This document shows, one piece after another, positions 33,827 through 41,622 of a DNA stretch of 64,000 nucleotides (position 1 is its first letter; each line of letters starts with the position of its first letter). A program made the position numbers and the translations under genes. The notes under the pieces were generated by a model that was given only the letters and a program-made list of their open reading frames with translations, searched no databases and was not told where the DNA came from. The stretch is taken from the NCBI GenBank assembly GCA_002337085.1, contig DDFH01000007.1:310001-374000 (forward strand), in the 5' to 3' direction. The stretch comes from Hyphomonadaceae bacterium UBA1933 (lineage in GTDB: Bacteria > Pseudomonadota > Alphaproteobacteria > Caulobacterales > Aquidulcibacteraceae).

Positions 33827-35020
33827 TTATTTAAGCCACTTATCAAGCAATTTACCCGCCGCATCGCGCCCGCCAACACCAAATGCAATAGCAGCAGCAA
33901 CCGCAGCAGCACCGAGAATAATGCCAAACGCCATATTAATGATGTCATCAGCAAGCCCCATGAAGCGAAGACCCATTGCAGTTGTAAGGACGATAGTTGC
34001 CCATTTTGCGATTTGCGAAGCTGTTGATGCACTTGTACCGCCACTACGAGAAATCGCATTTGCAATAATATTTGCAATCATTGCGCCCGCCGCAATAATG
34101 ATACCGCCGAACAATACTTTGCCAGCCAAAGTCAAAAGTTGGGTGATGATTATTGCACCAACTTGGAAATCAAGCATTTTGGCGGCTTCGATTGCGGCAA
34201 ATAGCATGATTGCAAATGTAGCAATCCATGAAACTGCTTTGGTAGCAGGGTTTTCGCCCTCTTCAGCATCAGCAAACAAACCCAGTTGCTTGATAGAATT
34301 ATCAAAGCCAATTGTTGGCAATGTTTGTTCAATAAGGCCACCAACCCAACGCGCGATAAATAATGAAATACCAAGAATTAGTGATGCGCCAATCAATTTT
34401 GGTAAGGTTGCAAGTATAGAGCTTAAAACCGCAACCGCAGGATCTGAAATTGCACTAATTTTCAATGCCTGAAGACCGGCAACTGCCACCGGAATAATGA
34501 TTATAACAAAAACTACTTGGCTAACGGCTTTAGCAAGACCTTCAGAAGTAATGTCTTTTAGACCAATTTTTTGTGCCAAAGGACCAACATTAAACGCCGC
34601 AACAGTTGATGCGATAACGCGGCGCGTAACCATTGCAACCACCCAACCAATGAAGAAGATAATTGCCGCACCAACAACATTTGGCAAGAATGCAAAGAAG
34701 CCAGCAACCAAATTATTCAATGGCGCAACAACTTCTGACAAGCCAAGTGTGTTAAGAACCGCAATTAATCCAACCAGATAAACCAACCAATAGCCGATTT
34801 CACCCAAACGAGCGCCCAATGATGCCTCTTTTGAAGCACCAGCATTAGCAGTTTTGGCGATTGGCAAAGCATTTATTACTTTTGCCAAGCCCCATTTTAC
34901 GCCTTTTGCAACCAAATGTGCGATAACCAAAATAATTAATGCTGATAAAATTCTCGGGCCCCATTGTACGACCAAATTCGTTAGATTTGTGACCACGTCA
35001 CCTTGTAATGCACCATCCAT
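33827..35020 (-). CDS. CmpX-like mechanosensitive-channel family membrane protein
   Basis: A 397-aa integral membrane protein with about ten hydrophobic segments and repeated TM_helix units (GWVVAMVTRRVIA, ARWVGGLIEQTLP, AMIANIIANAIS). It lacks the classic MscS beta domain, so it matches the CmpX/TM-helix-repeat group related to small-conductance mechanosensitive channels. A role in osmotic or envelope homeostasis is likely but unproven. The ribosome-binding site AGGGGG is strong. It forms a single transcription unit, ended by the terminator at 33777-33811. Confidence 0.85.
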   Translation of the reverse strand: MDGALQGDVVTNLTNLVVQWGPRILSALIILVIAHLVAKGVKWGLAKVINALPIAKTANAGASKEASLGARLGEIGYWLVYLVGLIAVLNTLGLSEVVAPLNNLVAGFFAFLPNVVGAAIIFFIGWVVAMVTRRVIASTVAAFNVGPLAQKIGLKDITSEGLAKAVSQVVFVIIIIPVAVAGLQALKISAISDPAVAVLSSILATLPKLIGASLILGISLFIARWVGGLIEQTLPTIGFDNSIKQLGLFADAEEGENPATKAVSWIATFAIMLFAAIEAAKMLDFQVGAIIITQLLTLAGKVLFGGIIIAAGAMIANIIANAISRSGGTSASTASQIAKWATIVLTTAMGLRFMGLADDIINMAFGIILGAAAVAAAIAFGVGGRDAAGKLLDKWLK

Positions 35021-35383
35021 AATTAACCCCCTGTTAAGTTAAGATTGCAGTTTTATTAACAGCGAGATTTTTTCAAGTAAATATTCAAAGCGTAAAAAAG
35101 GTTAATATTATTAACTATTTTGCATTATATTATAAATAATAAAATCAATATTTTATATTATATAGCTTCTTGTCTTTAAATATATAATTTTTAAGATTTA
35201 CTATACTTTGTTTTACGCAACAAACATCCAAACTATAAAATAATTATTTTAATTACTTTATTATGAATTGTTAATTGATTGAATGATTAGTTTGATTCTA
35301 TTCTGGTGATGTTTACATTTCAAACAAACCCCACAATAATAATTTTTGCGTTCAAGATGAAATTTTATAATTAGGGAGTGTCT
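35021..35383. promoter_or_regulatory. long AT-rich divergent promoter gap
   Basis: 363 bases without a supportable gene, extremely AT-rich, especially 35095-35290. They hold the divergent promoters of the CmpX-like gene (leftward) and the lytic transglycosylase gene (rightward). AGGGAG (35373-35378) is the ribosome-binding site of the latter. No clear operator was seen. Confidence 0.5.
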
Positions 35384-36610
35384 ATGTCCGCAATCGCTTT
35401 ATTATCATTTGCCTTTTTATTCGCATATGATGCGCCATTAGCACCCACCGCAAGTCAAGAACCGCAAAAAAATGCGGGCTATGTGGCATGCCTCAATAAT
35501 GCGGCTCATAAAGCAATCGCCAAAGGCGCCCCCGAAGCATCCGCAATGGCGGCAATTGATGGCCTTTATATGCCTGATGAAAAAATTATTGCGGCATCAC
35601 GCGCCCAACCAGAAAGCAATCTAAAAATTTGGGACTATCTTGCCGGTGTAGTTGATGATGAGCGTGCGGCAGATGGTGAAAAGGCATATTTATCGCAAAA
35701 AGACTTTTTATATAATCTTGGGGTTCAATATGGTGTTGACCCCGCAACCGTGGTTGCCATTTGGGGTGTTGAAACCGATTATGGAAAAGTAATGGGCAAA
35801 AGCAATATTATAAACGCCCTTGGAACTTTGGGCTGTGGCAATGGAAGACGCGCCGCATATTTCAATAGCGAACTTATAGAAGCCATAAGAATTTCCGCAA
35901 ACGGTCACATCCCGCTTAGCCAATTTACTGGTTCTTGGGCCGGTGCATTTGGGCATACGCAATTCATGCCATCAACCTTTTGGCGACTTGCCGCCGATGG
36001 GAATGGTGATGGTATAAAAAATATTGTTGGTGAACCCAAAGACGCCCTCGCCTCCACCGCGAACTTTCTGAAAAAATCGGGATGGGATCAAACCCAAAAA
36101 TGGGGCTATGAAGTAATTGTCCCCAGCACTTATAATGGTGCAGTCGGTAGAAATGCCAAAAAGAGCCTTAGTCAATGGAAAGCACTTGGGGTTAAATTAG
36201 CGGACGGTGGCGAATTGGAAGATGGTGAAACCAAATATGGGCTAATTTTCCCTGGTGGTCGCAATAGCCCGGCGTTTTTGGTTGGACGTAATTTTAATGC
36301 GGTTTATTCGTATAATCCCGCCACCTCTTATGCACTTGCGGTAAATATTCTTGCCGACCGCATAAAGGGCGGTAAAGGCGTAATTGGAAAATGGGCAACC
36401 AATGACCCCGGAATTTCACGTGCCATGCGGCGCGAAATCCAACAAATCCTTGCAAAAAATGGTTATGATGTCGGACAGCCGGATGGCATAATTGGCAAAA
36501 AAACCAATGATGCCTTAAATGAATATTACAAGGCTCATAATCTTGAATATGATGGAAGATTGGGACAAGTGGCATATGATAAAATAAAGTCGCTTGAAAG
36601 CGGGCGGTAA
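35384..36610 (+). CDS. MltB-like lytic murein transglycosylase with peptidoglycan-binding domain
   Basis: A 408-aa periplasmic lytic transglycosylase (SLT_2/MltB type) that cuts glycan strands of peptidoglycan with 1,6-anhydro product. The catalytic glutamate lies in WGVETDYGK, and TGSWAGAFGHTQFMPSTFW (in part) and the LAADGNGDG stretch are family motifs. A C-terminal PG_binding_1 domain (about 350-405, with NGYDVGQPDGIIGKKT) follows. The N-terminal hydrophobic segment (1-20) lacks lysine or arginine in its n-region, which is unusual for a signal peptide. ATG 35384 is used (AGGGAG upstream) instead of GTG 35378. Confidence 0.92.
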   Translation: MSAIALLSFAFLFAYDAPLAPTASQEPQKNAGYVACLNNAAHKAIAKGAPEASAMAAIDGLYMPDEKIIAASRAQPESNLKIWDYLAGVVDDERAADGEKAYLSQKDFLYNLGVQYGVDPATVVAIWGVETDYGKVMGKSNIINALGTLGCGNGRRAAYFNSELIEAIRISANGHIPLSQFTGSWAGAFGHTQFMPSTFWRLAADGNGDGIKNIVGEPKDALASTANFLKKSGWDQTQKWGYEVIVPSTYNGAVGRNAKKSLSQWKALGVKLADGGELEDGETKYGLIFPGGRNSPAFLVGRNFNAVYSYNPATSYALAVNILADRIKGGKGVIGKWATNDPGISRAMRREIQQILAKNGYDVGQPDGIIGKKTNDALNEYYKAHNLEYDGRLGQVAYDKIKSLESGR

Positions 36611-36762
36611 TATTATCCTTATAAGGCGAAAATTGTGCAATTATTGCAGCCCAAGAACGGTAAAATTTTCACTTTGTGGTTAATCACCGCTTAAAAGTCT
36701 TTATTAATCAAGGGTAAATCTGTGGCACACTGATTGCAATCTTCAAATCGTTGGAGATAAAA

Positions 36763-36981
36763 ATGCAATTAGATTTTTTACATATCGATAGCCTTACACA
36801 CATTGCCTGGGCATTATTTGATGTTCATGGCGAAAATGCACTTTCGGTTGCCGATAATGCGATTTGTGAGCTTGAAGATGATGGCTCATATGGTGCGGCA
36901 GACGCATGGCGCAGCGTAAAAACCCTGATTGAAGATGTGGTTTGTGGTCGTATTGACCGCGAAAGCCCAACCATCCACTAA
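36763..36981 (+). CDS. small conserved-looking protein of unknown function
   Basis: A 72-aa soluble, acidic protein with no family I can name with confidence. The layout 'IAWALFDVHGENALSVADNAI...AADAWRSVKTLIEDV' resembles short alphaproteobacterial proteins in which an HG motif and an A-x-x-W segment follow each other (DUF6961-like). A good ribosome-binding site, GGAG, stands 7 bases before the ATG. It is convergent with kdpE, 4 bases from its stop. Confidence 0.6.
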   Translation: MQLDFLHIDSLTHIAWALFDVHGENALSVADNAICELEDDGSYGAADAWRSVKTLIEDVVCGRIDRESPTIH

Positions 36982-36985
36982 ATAA

Positions 36986-37675
36986 TCAAATCCCCCGCGT
37001 TTTATAACCAATTCCGGGGATTGTGAAAATGTATTTTGGGTTCATTGGGTCATCCCCAATTTTTTCGCGTAGATGCTGTATATGTATGCGAAGATAGGAC
37101 GAATCCAAATTGGCGCGCTTTCCCCATACCGCATATAATAATTGCGAATGCGTTATAACTTTGCCGGCATTCTTACCAAGTTCCGTAAGGAGCTTGTATT
37201 CAATTGGGGTTAGTTTTATTTCATTCTCACAATAGGTTACTTGGCGGGTTGATAAATCAACCTTTAGGTCGCCAATTTGAATAAGATAACCCTCATCGCC
37301 GCCAACATTGCTATGACGAAGGGCAACCTTTATGCGTGCCAAAAGTTCGGCAGTTGAAAATGGTTTCACTAAATAATCATCGGCACCGTTTTCAAGAGCC
37401 AGAACTTTTTCCATTTCGGTGAAACGCGCCGAAAGAATAATGATTGGCGTTTTGCACCATTCACGAATTTCTTGCAGCAATTCTTGCCCATCCTTATCCG
37501 GCAAACCAAGGTCAAGAATAATTAAATCCGGCCTTGTTCCAATAATTTGCGCCGGAACATCGCGGGCATTATCGCATTCAACAGACTGCATATTATTGCT
37601 TTGCAAAGCTACTTTTAGGAATTTTCTAATTTCGCTTTCATCTTCAACGATTAGGATTTTGGGGGAATTAGCCAT
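36986..37675 (-). CDS. kdpE: response regulator KdpE
   Basis: OmpR-family response regulator (229 aa). The receiver domain has its phosphoacceptor aspartate in LIILDLGLPDKDG, with acidic pocket residues EDE near the start, and K in VKPF. The winged-helix DNA-binding domain follows (about 130-228: KLTPIEYKLLTEL, YLRIHIQHLREKIG). The protein is KdpE-like throughout. It starts at ATG 37675, overlapping the end of the truncated kdpD by 8 bases. It should activate potassium-uptake genes when phosphorylated; kdpFABC is not present in the window, while kup is two genes upstream. Confidence 0.92.
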   Translation of the reverse strand: MANSPKILIVEDESEIRKFLKVALQSNNMQSVECDNARDVPAQIIGTRPDLIILDLGLPDKDGQELLQEIREWCKTPIIILSARFTEMEKVLALENGADDYLVKPFSTAELLARIKVALRHSNVGGDEGYLIQIGDLKVDLSTRQVTYCENEIKLTPIEYKLLTELGKNAGKVITHSQLLYAVWGKRANLDSSYLRIHIQHLREKIGDDPMNPKYIFTIPGIGYKTRGI

Positions 37676-39065
37676 TATTAATTGCACTTTCTATTGGCAG
37701 GCAAATTTTAAAAATCGCACCACTTGCAGGCGGTTCAACATTTGTTGCGCTTATTGAACCGCCATGCGCATTTACAATTGCCTTGCATATCGCAAGGCCA
37801 AGACCTGTGCCGGAATTCTTATGCCCCTGCTCCCGATCCGAATAAAATTTATCAAAAATTGACTGTTCACTTCCGGCGCGAATGCCTTCGCCATTATCAC
37901 TTATGGCAATTTCAACCATTTTGATACTATTGGAAATTTTAACCCGAATTTCGCCATCCATAGCTGTGTGCTTGATTGCATTATCAAGGATATTAAACAT
38001 CACTTGTTCCATCATTGCGCCATCAAGCGAAACCATTGGAATAACGCCATTTATGGTCGATAATATTTTGCGATTTTCTTTTTGCGGTTCAATTCGCGTA
38101 ATGGCGGCCCCGATAATTTCTTGAATAGTATAAGTTTCGCGATTTAATTTTATTGCCCCAGACGAAATTGACGCCATTCGCAATGAATTTGCGACAAAGT
38201 TTTGCAATCTGTTTAGCTGCATCGACATTGAAGTTAACTCATTCACCCCTTCACGCGGCAGGCTTTTACGATGTTTGAAAAGATTGCTAAGCGTGCCATT
38301 AAGAATCGTAAGCGGGGTGCGTAAATCATGCGCCAATGATGATAATAACATATTGCGTAAATGCTCATTATCACTTTCAAAACGGTAAAGTGCGGCTTTT
38401 TCATCGGATTCGGCGCGGGCAATGGCACTTGTTACCAATCCGGCAAAGGTGCGGTGCATTATGACGTCATTATTGGAAAACCCGACCAAATCATCATTTT
38501 TATTGGTTATAATTACACTTGCCGCCGTAACATTATCACATAAAGATTTGCCAGAATTATTAGAATTTTCGGCAAAAATACTTTTTCCGCCAAAAAAGTT
38601 TCCAATAAATTCCTTTGCAAATTCAATGATTTCTTCTTTTGACTTAAGCTCACTAAGACCGCGCGCAAAATCATATAATGCGTGTGTATCACGCTCTTCA
38701 TCCCTAGTTTGCTTCAAAAGCCGTGATAATTGCGCAGTCATAGAGCCAACAATCAAAGAGGTTATAAGCATCACACTAAAGGTGAAATAATATGAGGCAT
38801 CGTAAAATTCAAAGCTATGATACGGCTTGGTGAAAAAGAAATTAAATGCCAAAACGCTTAAAAAGCTTGTAAAAATCGCTGGCCCAATTCCAAGGCGCGC
38901 CGCCGCAATTACCACCCCTGCCAAATAAACCATCGTCAAGCTTATGGCATCGACCCTTTCACGAAGCGGCAGGCACAAAAGCGTACAAATCAAAACCGCA
39001 GCAAGCGCAAATGAGTAATTTATCAAAATTTGTCTTGTGCGGTTTTGTATCTGCATAAGTCGCAT
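37668..39065 (-). CDS. kdpD: N-terminally truncated KdpD sensor histidine kinase
   Basis: A 465-aa kinase that begins directly with the DUF4118 four-helix membrane domain (about 13-100), where a full KdpD of about 900 aa would have a large cytoplasmic N-terminal sensor (KdpD/USP) domain. A GAF-like region (about 125-215) is followed by the H-box LLSSLAHDLRTPLT (His within) and the N, G1 and G2 boxes (NILDNAIKHT, DNGEG, GTGLGLAI). The missing part in E. coli KdpD carries the Walker and USP elements implicated in K+ sensing. It starts in TAATG overlap with kup, so the two are translationally coupled. Confidence 0.9.
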   Translation of the reverse strand: MRLMQIQNRTRQILINYSFALAAVLICTLLCLPLRERVDAISLTMVYLAGVVIAAARLGIGPAIFTSFLSVLAFNFFFTKPYHSFEFYDASYYFTFSVMLITSLIVGSMTAQLSRLLKQTRDEERDTHALYDFARGLSELKSKEEIIEFAKEFIGNFFGGKSIFAENSNNSGKSLCDNVTAASVIITNKNDDLVGFSNNDVIMHRTFAGLVTSAIARAESDEKAALYRFESDNEHLRNMLLSSLAHDLRTPLTILNGTLSNLFKHRKSLPREGVNELTSMSMQLNRLQNFVANSLRMASISSGAIKLNRETYTIQEIIGAAITRIEPQKENRKILSTINGVIPMVSLDGAMMEQVMFNILDNAIKHTAMDGEIRVKISNSIKMVEIAISDNGEGIRAGSEQSIFDKFYSDREQGHKNSGTGLGLAICKAIVNAHGGSISATNVEPPASGAIFKICLPIESAINNG

Positions 39066-40954
39066 TATATCACCACTTGGGTTCCCAATTCAACGACCCT
39101 TCCAGATGGGATTTTAAAGAAGTCGGTCGCATTAGTTGAGTTTTTCATAAGGAATATGAAAAGATAAATCTGCAATGAAGTAAGGAAAGAATTTTTACCC
39201 GCAACAACTTTACGCCTTCCCAAAAAGAATGAGGTTGACATTATGTCAAACTTCAACCCTTTTTGACGGCACATATTCATGACCTTTGGGATATTTGGGC
39301 TTTCCATAAAGCCATATTTTACAATGACTTTATTGATGTCATCGCGCACTGGAATAATCTCTAGTCGGTTTTTATCTTCAACCCGTGGGGTTTCGGCGGT
39401 TTCGACTTTCATAATAATGATATTCTCATGCAAAATATGATTATGTTTCAAATTATGTGTTAGCGCGACCGGTGCAATATCAACATCAGAGGTCAAAAAC
39501 ACCGCCATACCACGCACACGATGAACAGGACGATATTCAAGCGCTTTTAAAAGATCTTTTAACGGAACCGAATCCCTGCGGCTTCTTTCCGATAATTGAT
39601 GTGCGCCTTTGGTCCAGCTAATGATTATAATCACAATCGCACCGCCAAGCGCCAATGGCATCCATGCGCCATGTGGAATTTTCAACAATTGTGCCGAGAT
39701 GAAAACACAATCCACAAAAAGGAATGGGATAAATAATATTATTGCCTGCCATAGCCGCCAATTCCAAAGATGGGCAATAACCGGAATGGCAAGCAAGGTA
39801 CTAATCAACATTGTGCCAGTTATTGCCATACCATAGGCATAGGTTAAGGCTGATGAGTTTTTGAAAATAAACACCAACATTAAAACCCCAACCAAAAGCA
39901 AACTATTGATTCTTGCGACATAAATCTGTCCTGCCTGAGTTTCAGAGGTTCTGGTGATTTGCATCCGTGGCAATAACCCCAATTGCACCGCCTGTTGGGT
40001 AACAGAAAATGCACCAGTTATAACTGCCTGCGATGCAATAATGGCGGCAAGGGTTGCCAAAACCATAATTGGCCAAAAAGCAAAATGCGGAACCATCATC
40101 CAAAATGGATCTTTTGCGGCCTCTGGATGGGCGATTACATATGCCCCCTGACCAAAATAATTTATAGCAAGACAAGGAAAGGCAACCACAAACCACGCGG
40201 CGCGTATTGGATTTTTCCCAAAATGCCCCATATCGGCGTATAAGGCTTCGGCCCCCGTAACGGCAAGAAATACCGCGCCAAGAACCACAAGGGAATTCAT
40301 GCCATCATGCAATATGAATGAAATTGCTGAAACGGGGTTAATTGCAGCCAAAATTCGCAATGATTTGTCATCAAAAATATGGCGCAGACCAAGCCATGCC
40401 AAGGCAATAAACCAAATCAAAGTAATTGGCCCAAACCATTGCGCCACCGCATGCGTTCCTTTTGATTGGAATAGAAATAATACAATCAAAATAATGGTGG
40501 CGAATGCGGGAATAAAGGGGGTAAGGCTTTCACCGATTGAAGGCGCTAATTTCAAGCCTTCGATTGCACCCAATACAGAAACTGCGGGGGTAATAATACC
40601 GTCCCCATAAAAGAATGCTGCGCCCAATATTCCGGCAAAAAACGCCCATCCCGAGGCTTTACCAAGGAATTTTTGGGCAATTGTCATTAGGGCAAGAGTT
40701 CCACCCTCACCGTTATTATCGGCACGCATAAGAAATATGACGTATTTTACTGAAACAATAAGAATTAATGCCCAAACAATAAGCGAGGTTACGCCGATTA
40801 CCGATGTTTCAAGCGGCATTCCTTTGCGAACATGTGCCAAAGATTCGCGCATTGCATAAAAGGGGCTGGTTCCAATATCGCCAAATACCACCCCAACAGA
40901 TCCCAAAGCCAATGATAAGAAACTTTGTCTTTTGGATAAATTACTATCTTCCAT
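39065..40954 (-). CDS. kup: low-affinity potassium transporter Kup
   Basis: K+/H+ symporter of 629 aa with about twelve transmembrane helices and a cytoplasmic C-terminal domain. The first membrane segments contain ALGSVGVVFGDIGTSPFYA, the Kup signature, and DNNGEGGTLALM. The ATG at 40954 is used (AGAGGG about 5 bases upstream). Its stop overlaps the start of the truncated kdpD (TAATG), and kdpE follows, so potassium uptake and its two-component control appear to be one operon. A 31-aa membrane peptide gene ends 37 bases upstream. Confidence 0.95.
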   Translation of the reverse strand: MEDSNLSKRQSFLSLALGSVGVVFGDIGTSPFYAMRESLAHVRKGMPLETSVIGVTSLIVWALILIVSVKYVIFLMRADNNGEGGTLALMTIAQKFLGKASGWAFFAGILGAAFFYGDGIITPAVSVLGAIEGLKLAPSIGESLTPFIPAFATIILIVLFLFQSKGTHAVAQWFGPITLIWFIALAWLGLRHIFDDKSLRILAAINPVSAISFILHDGMNSLVVLGAVFLAVTGAEALYADMGHFGKNPIRAAWFVVAFPCLAINYFGQGAYVIAHPEAAKDPFWMMVPHFAFWPIMVLATLAAIIASQAVITGAFSVTQQAVQLGLLPRMQITRTSETQAGQIYVARINSLLLVGVLMLVFIFKNSSALTYAYGMAITGTMLISTLLAIPVIAHLWNWRLWQAIILFIPFLFVDCVFISAQLLKIPHGAWMPLALGGAIVIIIISWTKGAHQLSERSRRDSVPLKDLLKALEYRPVHRVRGMAVFLTSDVDIAPVALTHNLKHNHILHENIIIMKVETAETPRVEDKNRLEIIPVRDDINKVIVKYGFMESPNIPKVMNMCRQKGLKFDIMSTSFFLGRRKVVAGKNSFLTSLQIYLFIFLMKNSTNATDFFKIPSGRVVELGTQVVI

Positions 40955-40991
40955 AAAACCCTCTGCAAACAAATAGCAAGAGGCCTGCTAA

Positions 40992-41087
40992 TCAGTCATT
41001 TTGTGACGGATTAATAAGTTTCATCAAGACTAAGAATACGATTACCGCCAAAGTTCCGGTAACTATAACAACCCGTATGAAAAACAT
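40992..41087 (-). CDS. 31-aa single-helix membrane peptide upstream of kup
   Basis: An ATG at 41087 opens a 31-codon frame ending TGA: MFFIRVVIVTG, TLAVIVFLVLMKL, INPSQND. It forms one hydrophobic helix (about 3-24) with an arginine near the start and polar residues at the end, like the small accessory subunits of transporters such as KdpF (about 30 aa). The frame lies between panD and kup, in the same direction, and would be co-transcribed with kup and kdpDE. The ribosome-binding site is weak (TTGGAC adjacent to the ATG). I did not find it by family similarity; it rests on composition, frame and context. Confidence 0.45.
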   Translation of the reverse strand: MFFIRVVIVTGTLAVIVFLVLMKLINPSQND

Positions 41088-41139
41088 GTCCAAGCACTCT
41101 TTCTAATGCTTTGATTGTAATTCTTACCGGATATAAAAG

Positions 41140-41172
41140 GCGTATATTTTCTTATTTGCGCGTATATTTTCT
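41140..41172 (-). promoter_or_regulatory. 20-bp-phased direct repeats, candidate KdpE site
   Basis: GCGTATATTTTCT occurs at 41140-41152 and 41160-41172, exactly 20 bp apart (two helical turns). On the coding strand of the kup operon it reads AGAAAATATACGC. Head-to-tail repeats in helical phase suit OmpR-family regulators such as the KdpE encoded in this operon. Confidence 0.5.
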
Positions 41173-41179
41173 GTATAGA

Positions 41180-41536
41180 TTAGATAATTTCTTTGATTAT
41201 ATTGTCATCGTCAAACAAAACTACTTTTGGCTTGTGGTTTGTCGCGTCATTAATATCAATGCTGCAATAAGAAATGACGATTAAGCGATCATCCTTTTGC
41301 ACCAAGCGTGCCGCCGCACCATTAACGCCAATGGTTTTTGACCCCCGTTCAGCCTCAATTACATAGGTGGTGAAACGTGCGCCGTTATTTATATCAAGCA
41401 CATCCACTTTTTCATTGGCGAAAAGCCCCGCCGCATCCATGAAATCGCGATCAATTGAAATTGAACCTTCATAATTTAAATCCGCACGTGTTGTGGTAAC
41501 GCGGTGAAGTTTGGTTCGTAACATTTCAATTTGCAT
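41180..41536 (-). CDS. panD: aspartate 1-decarboxylase PanD
   Basis: Pyruvoyl enzyme (118 aa) that makes beta-alanine for pantothenate and CoA. The self-cleavage site is Gly24-Ser25 in NYEGSISID, producing the pyruvoyl group on Ser25. Catalytic-site residues include the RTKLHRVT stretch, YCSI and the central NGA. The C-terminus is a little longer than the usual PanD (KVVLFDDDNIIKEII). The ATG at 41536 has AGGAG upstream and adds four residues before the usual start. It lies next to a cyanophycinase fusion gene, which releases aspartate, but they are separated by a terminator. Confidence 0.94.
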   Translation of the reverse strand: MQIEMLRTKLHRVTTTRADLNYEGSISIDRDFMDAAGLFANEKVDVLDINNGARFTTYVIEAERGSKTIGVNGAAARLVQKDDRLIVISYCSIDINDATNHKPKVVLFDDDNIIKEII

Positions 41537-41556
41537 TTGCTAGCTCCTAGATAAAA

Positions 41557-41588
41557 AGCAAAAAGGCGGTGTGTTAAGACCGCCTTTT
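41557..41588 (-). terminator. terminator downstream of the cyanophycinase fusion gene
   Basis: AAAAGGCGGT (41561-41570) pairs with ACCGCCTTTT (41579-41588), a 10-bp stem with an 8-base loop. On the minus strand a T-rich tail follows. It separates the fusion gene from panD. Confidence 0.85.
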
Positions 41589-41622
41589 AAATTCGTAATG
41601 TCAATTTTGCAAATAAATTATA

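Noticed and set aside
33816..34472. 218-codon plus-strand frame inside the CmpX-like gene
   Set aside because: Antisense mirror of a membrane protein, alanine- and isoleucine-rich; no start signal.
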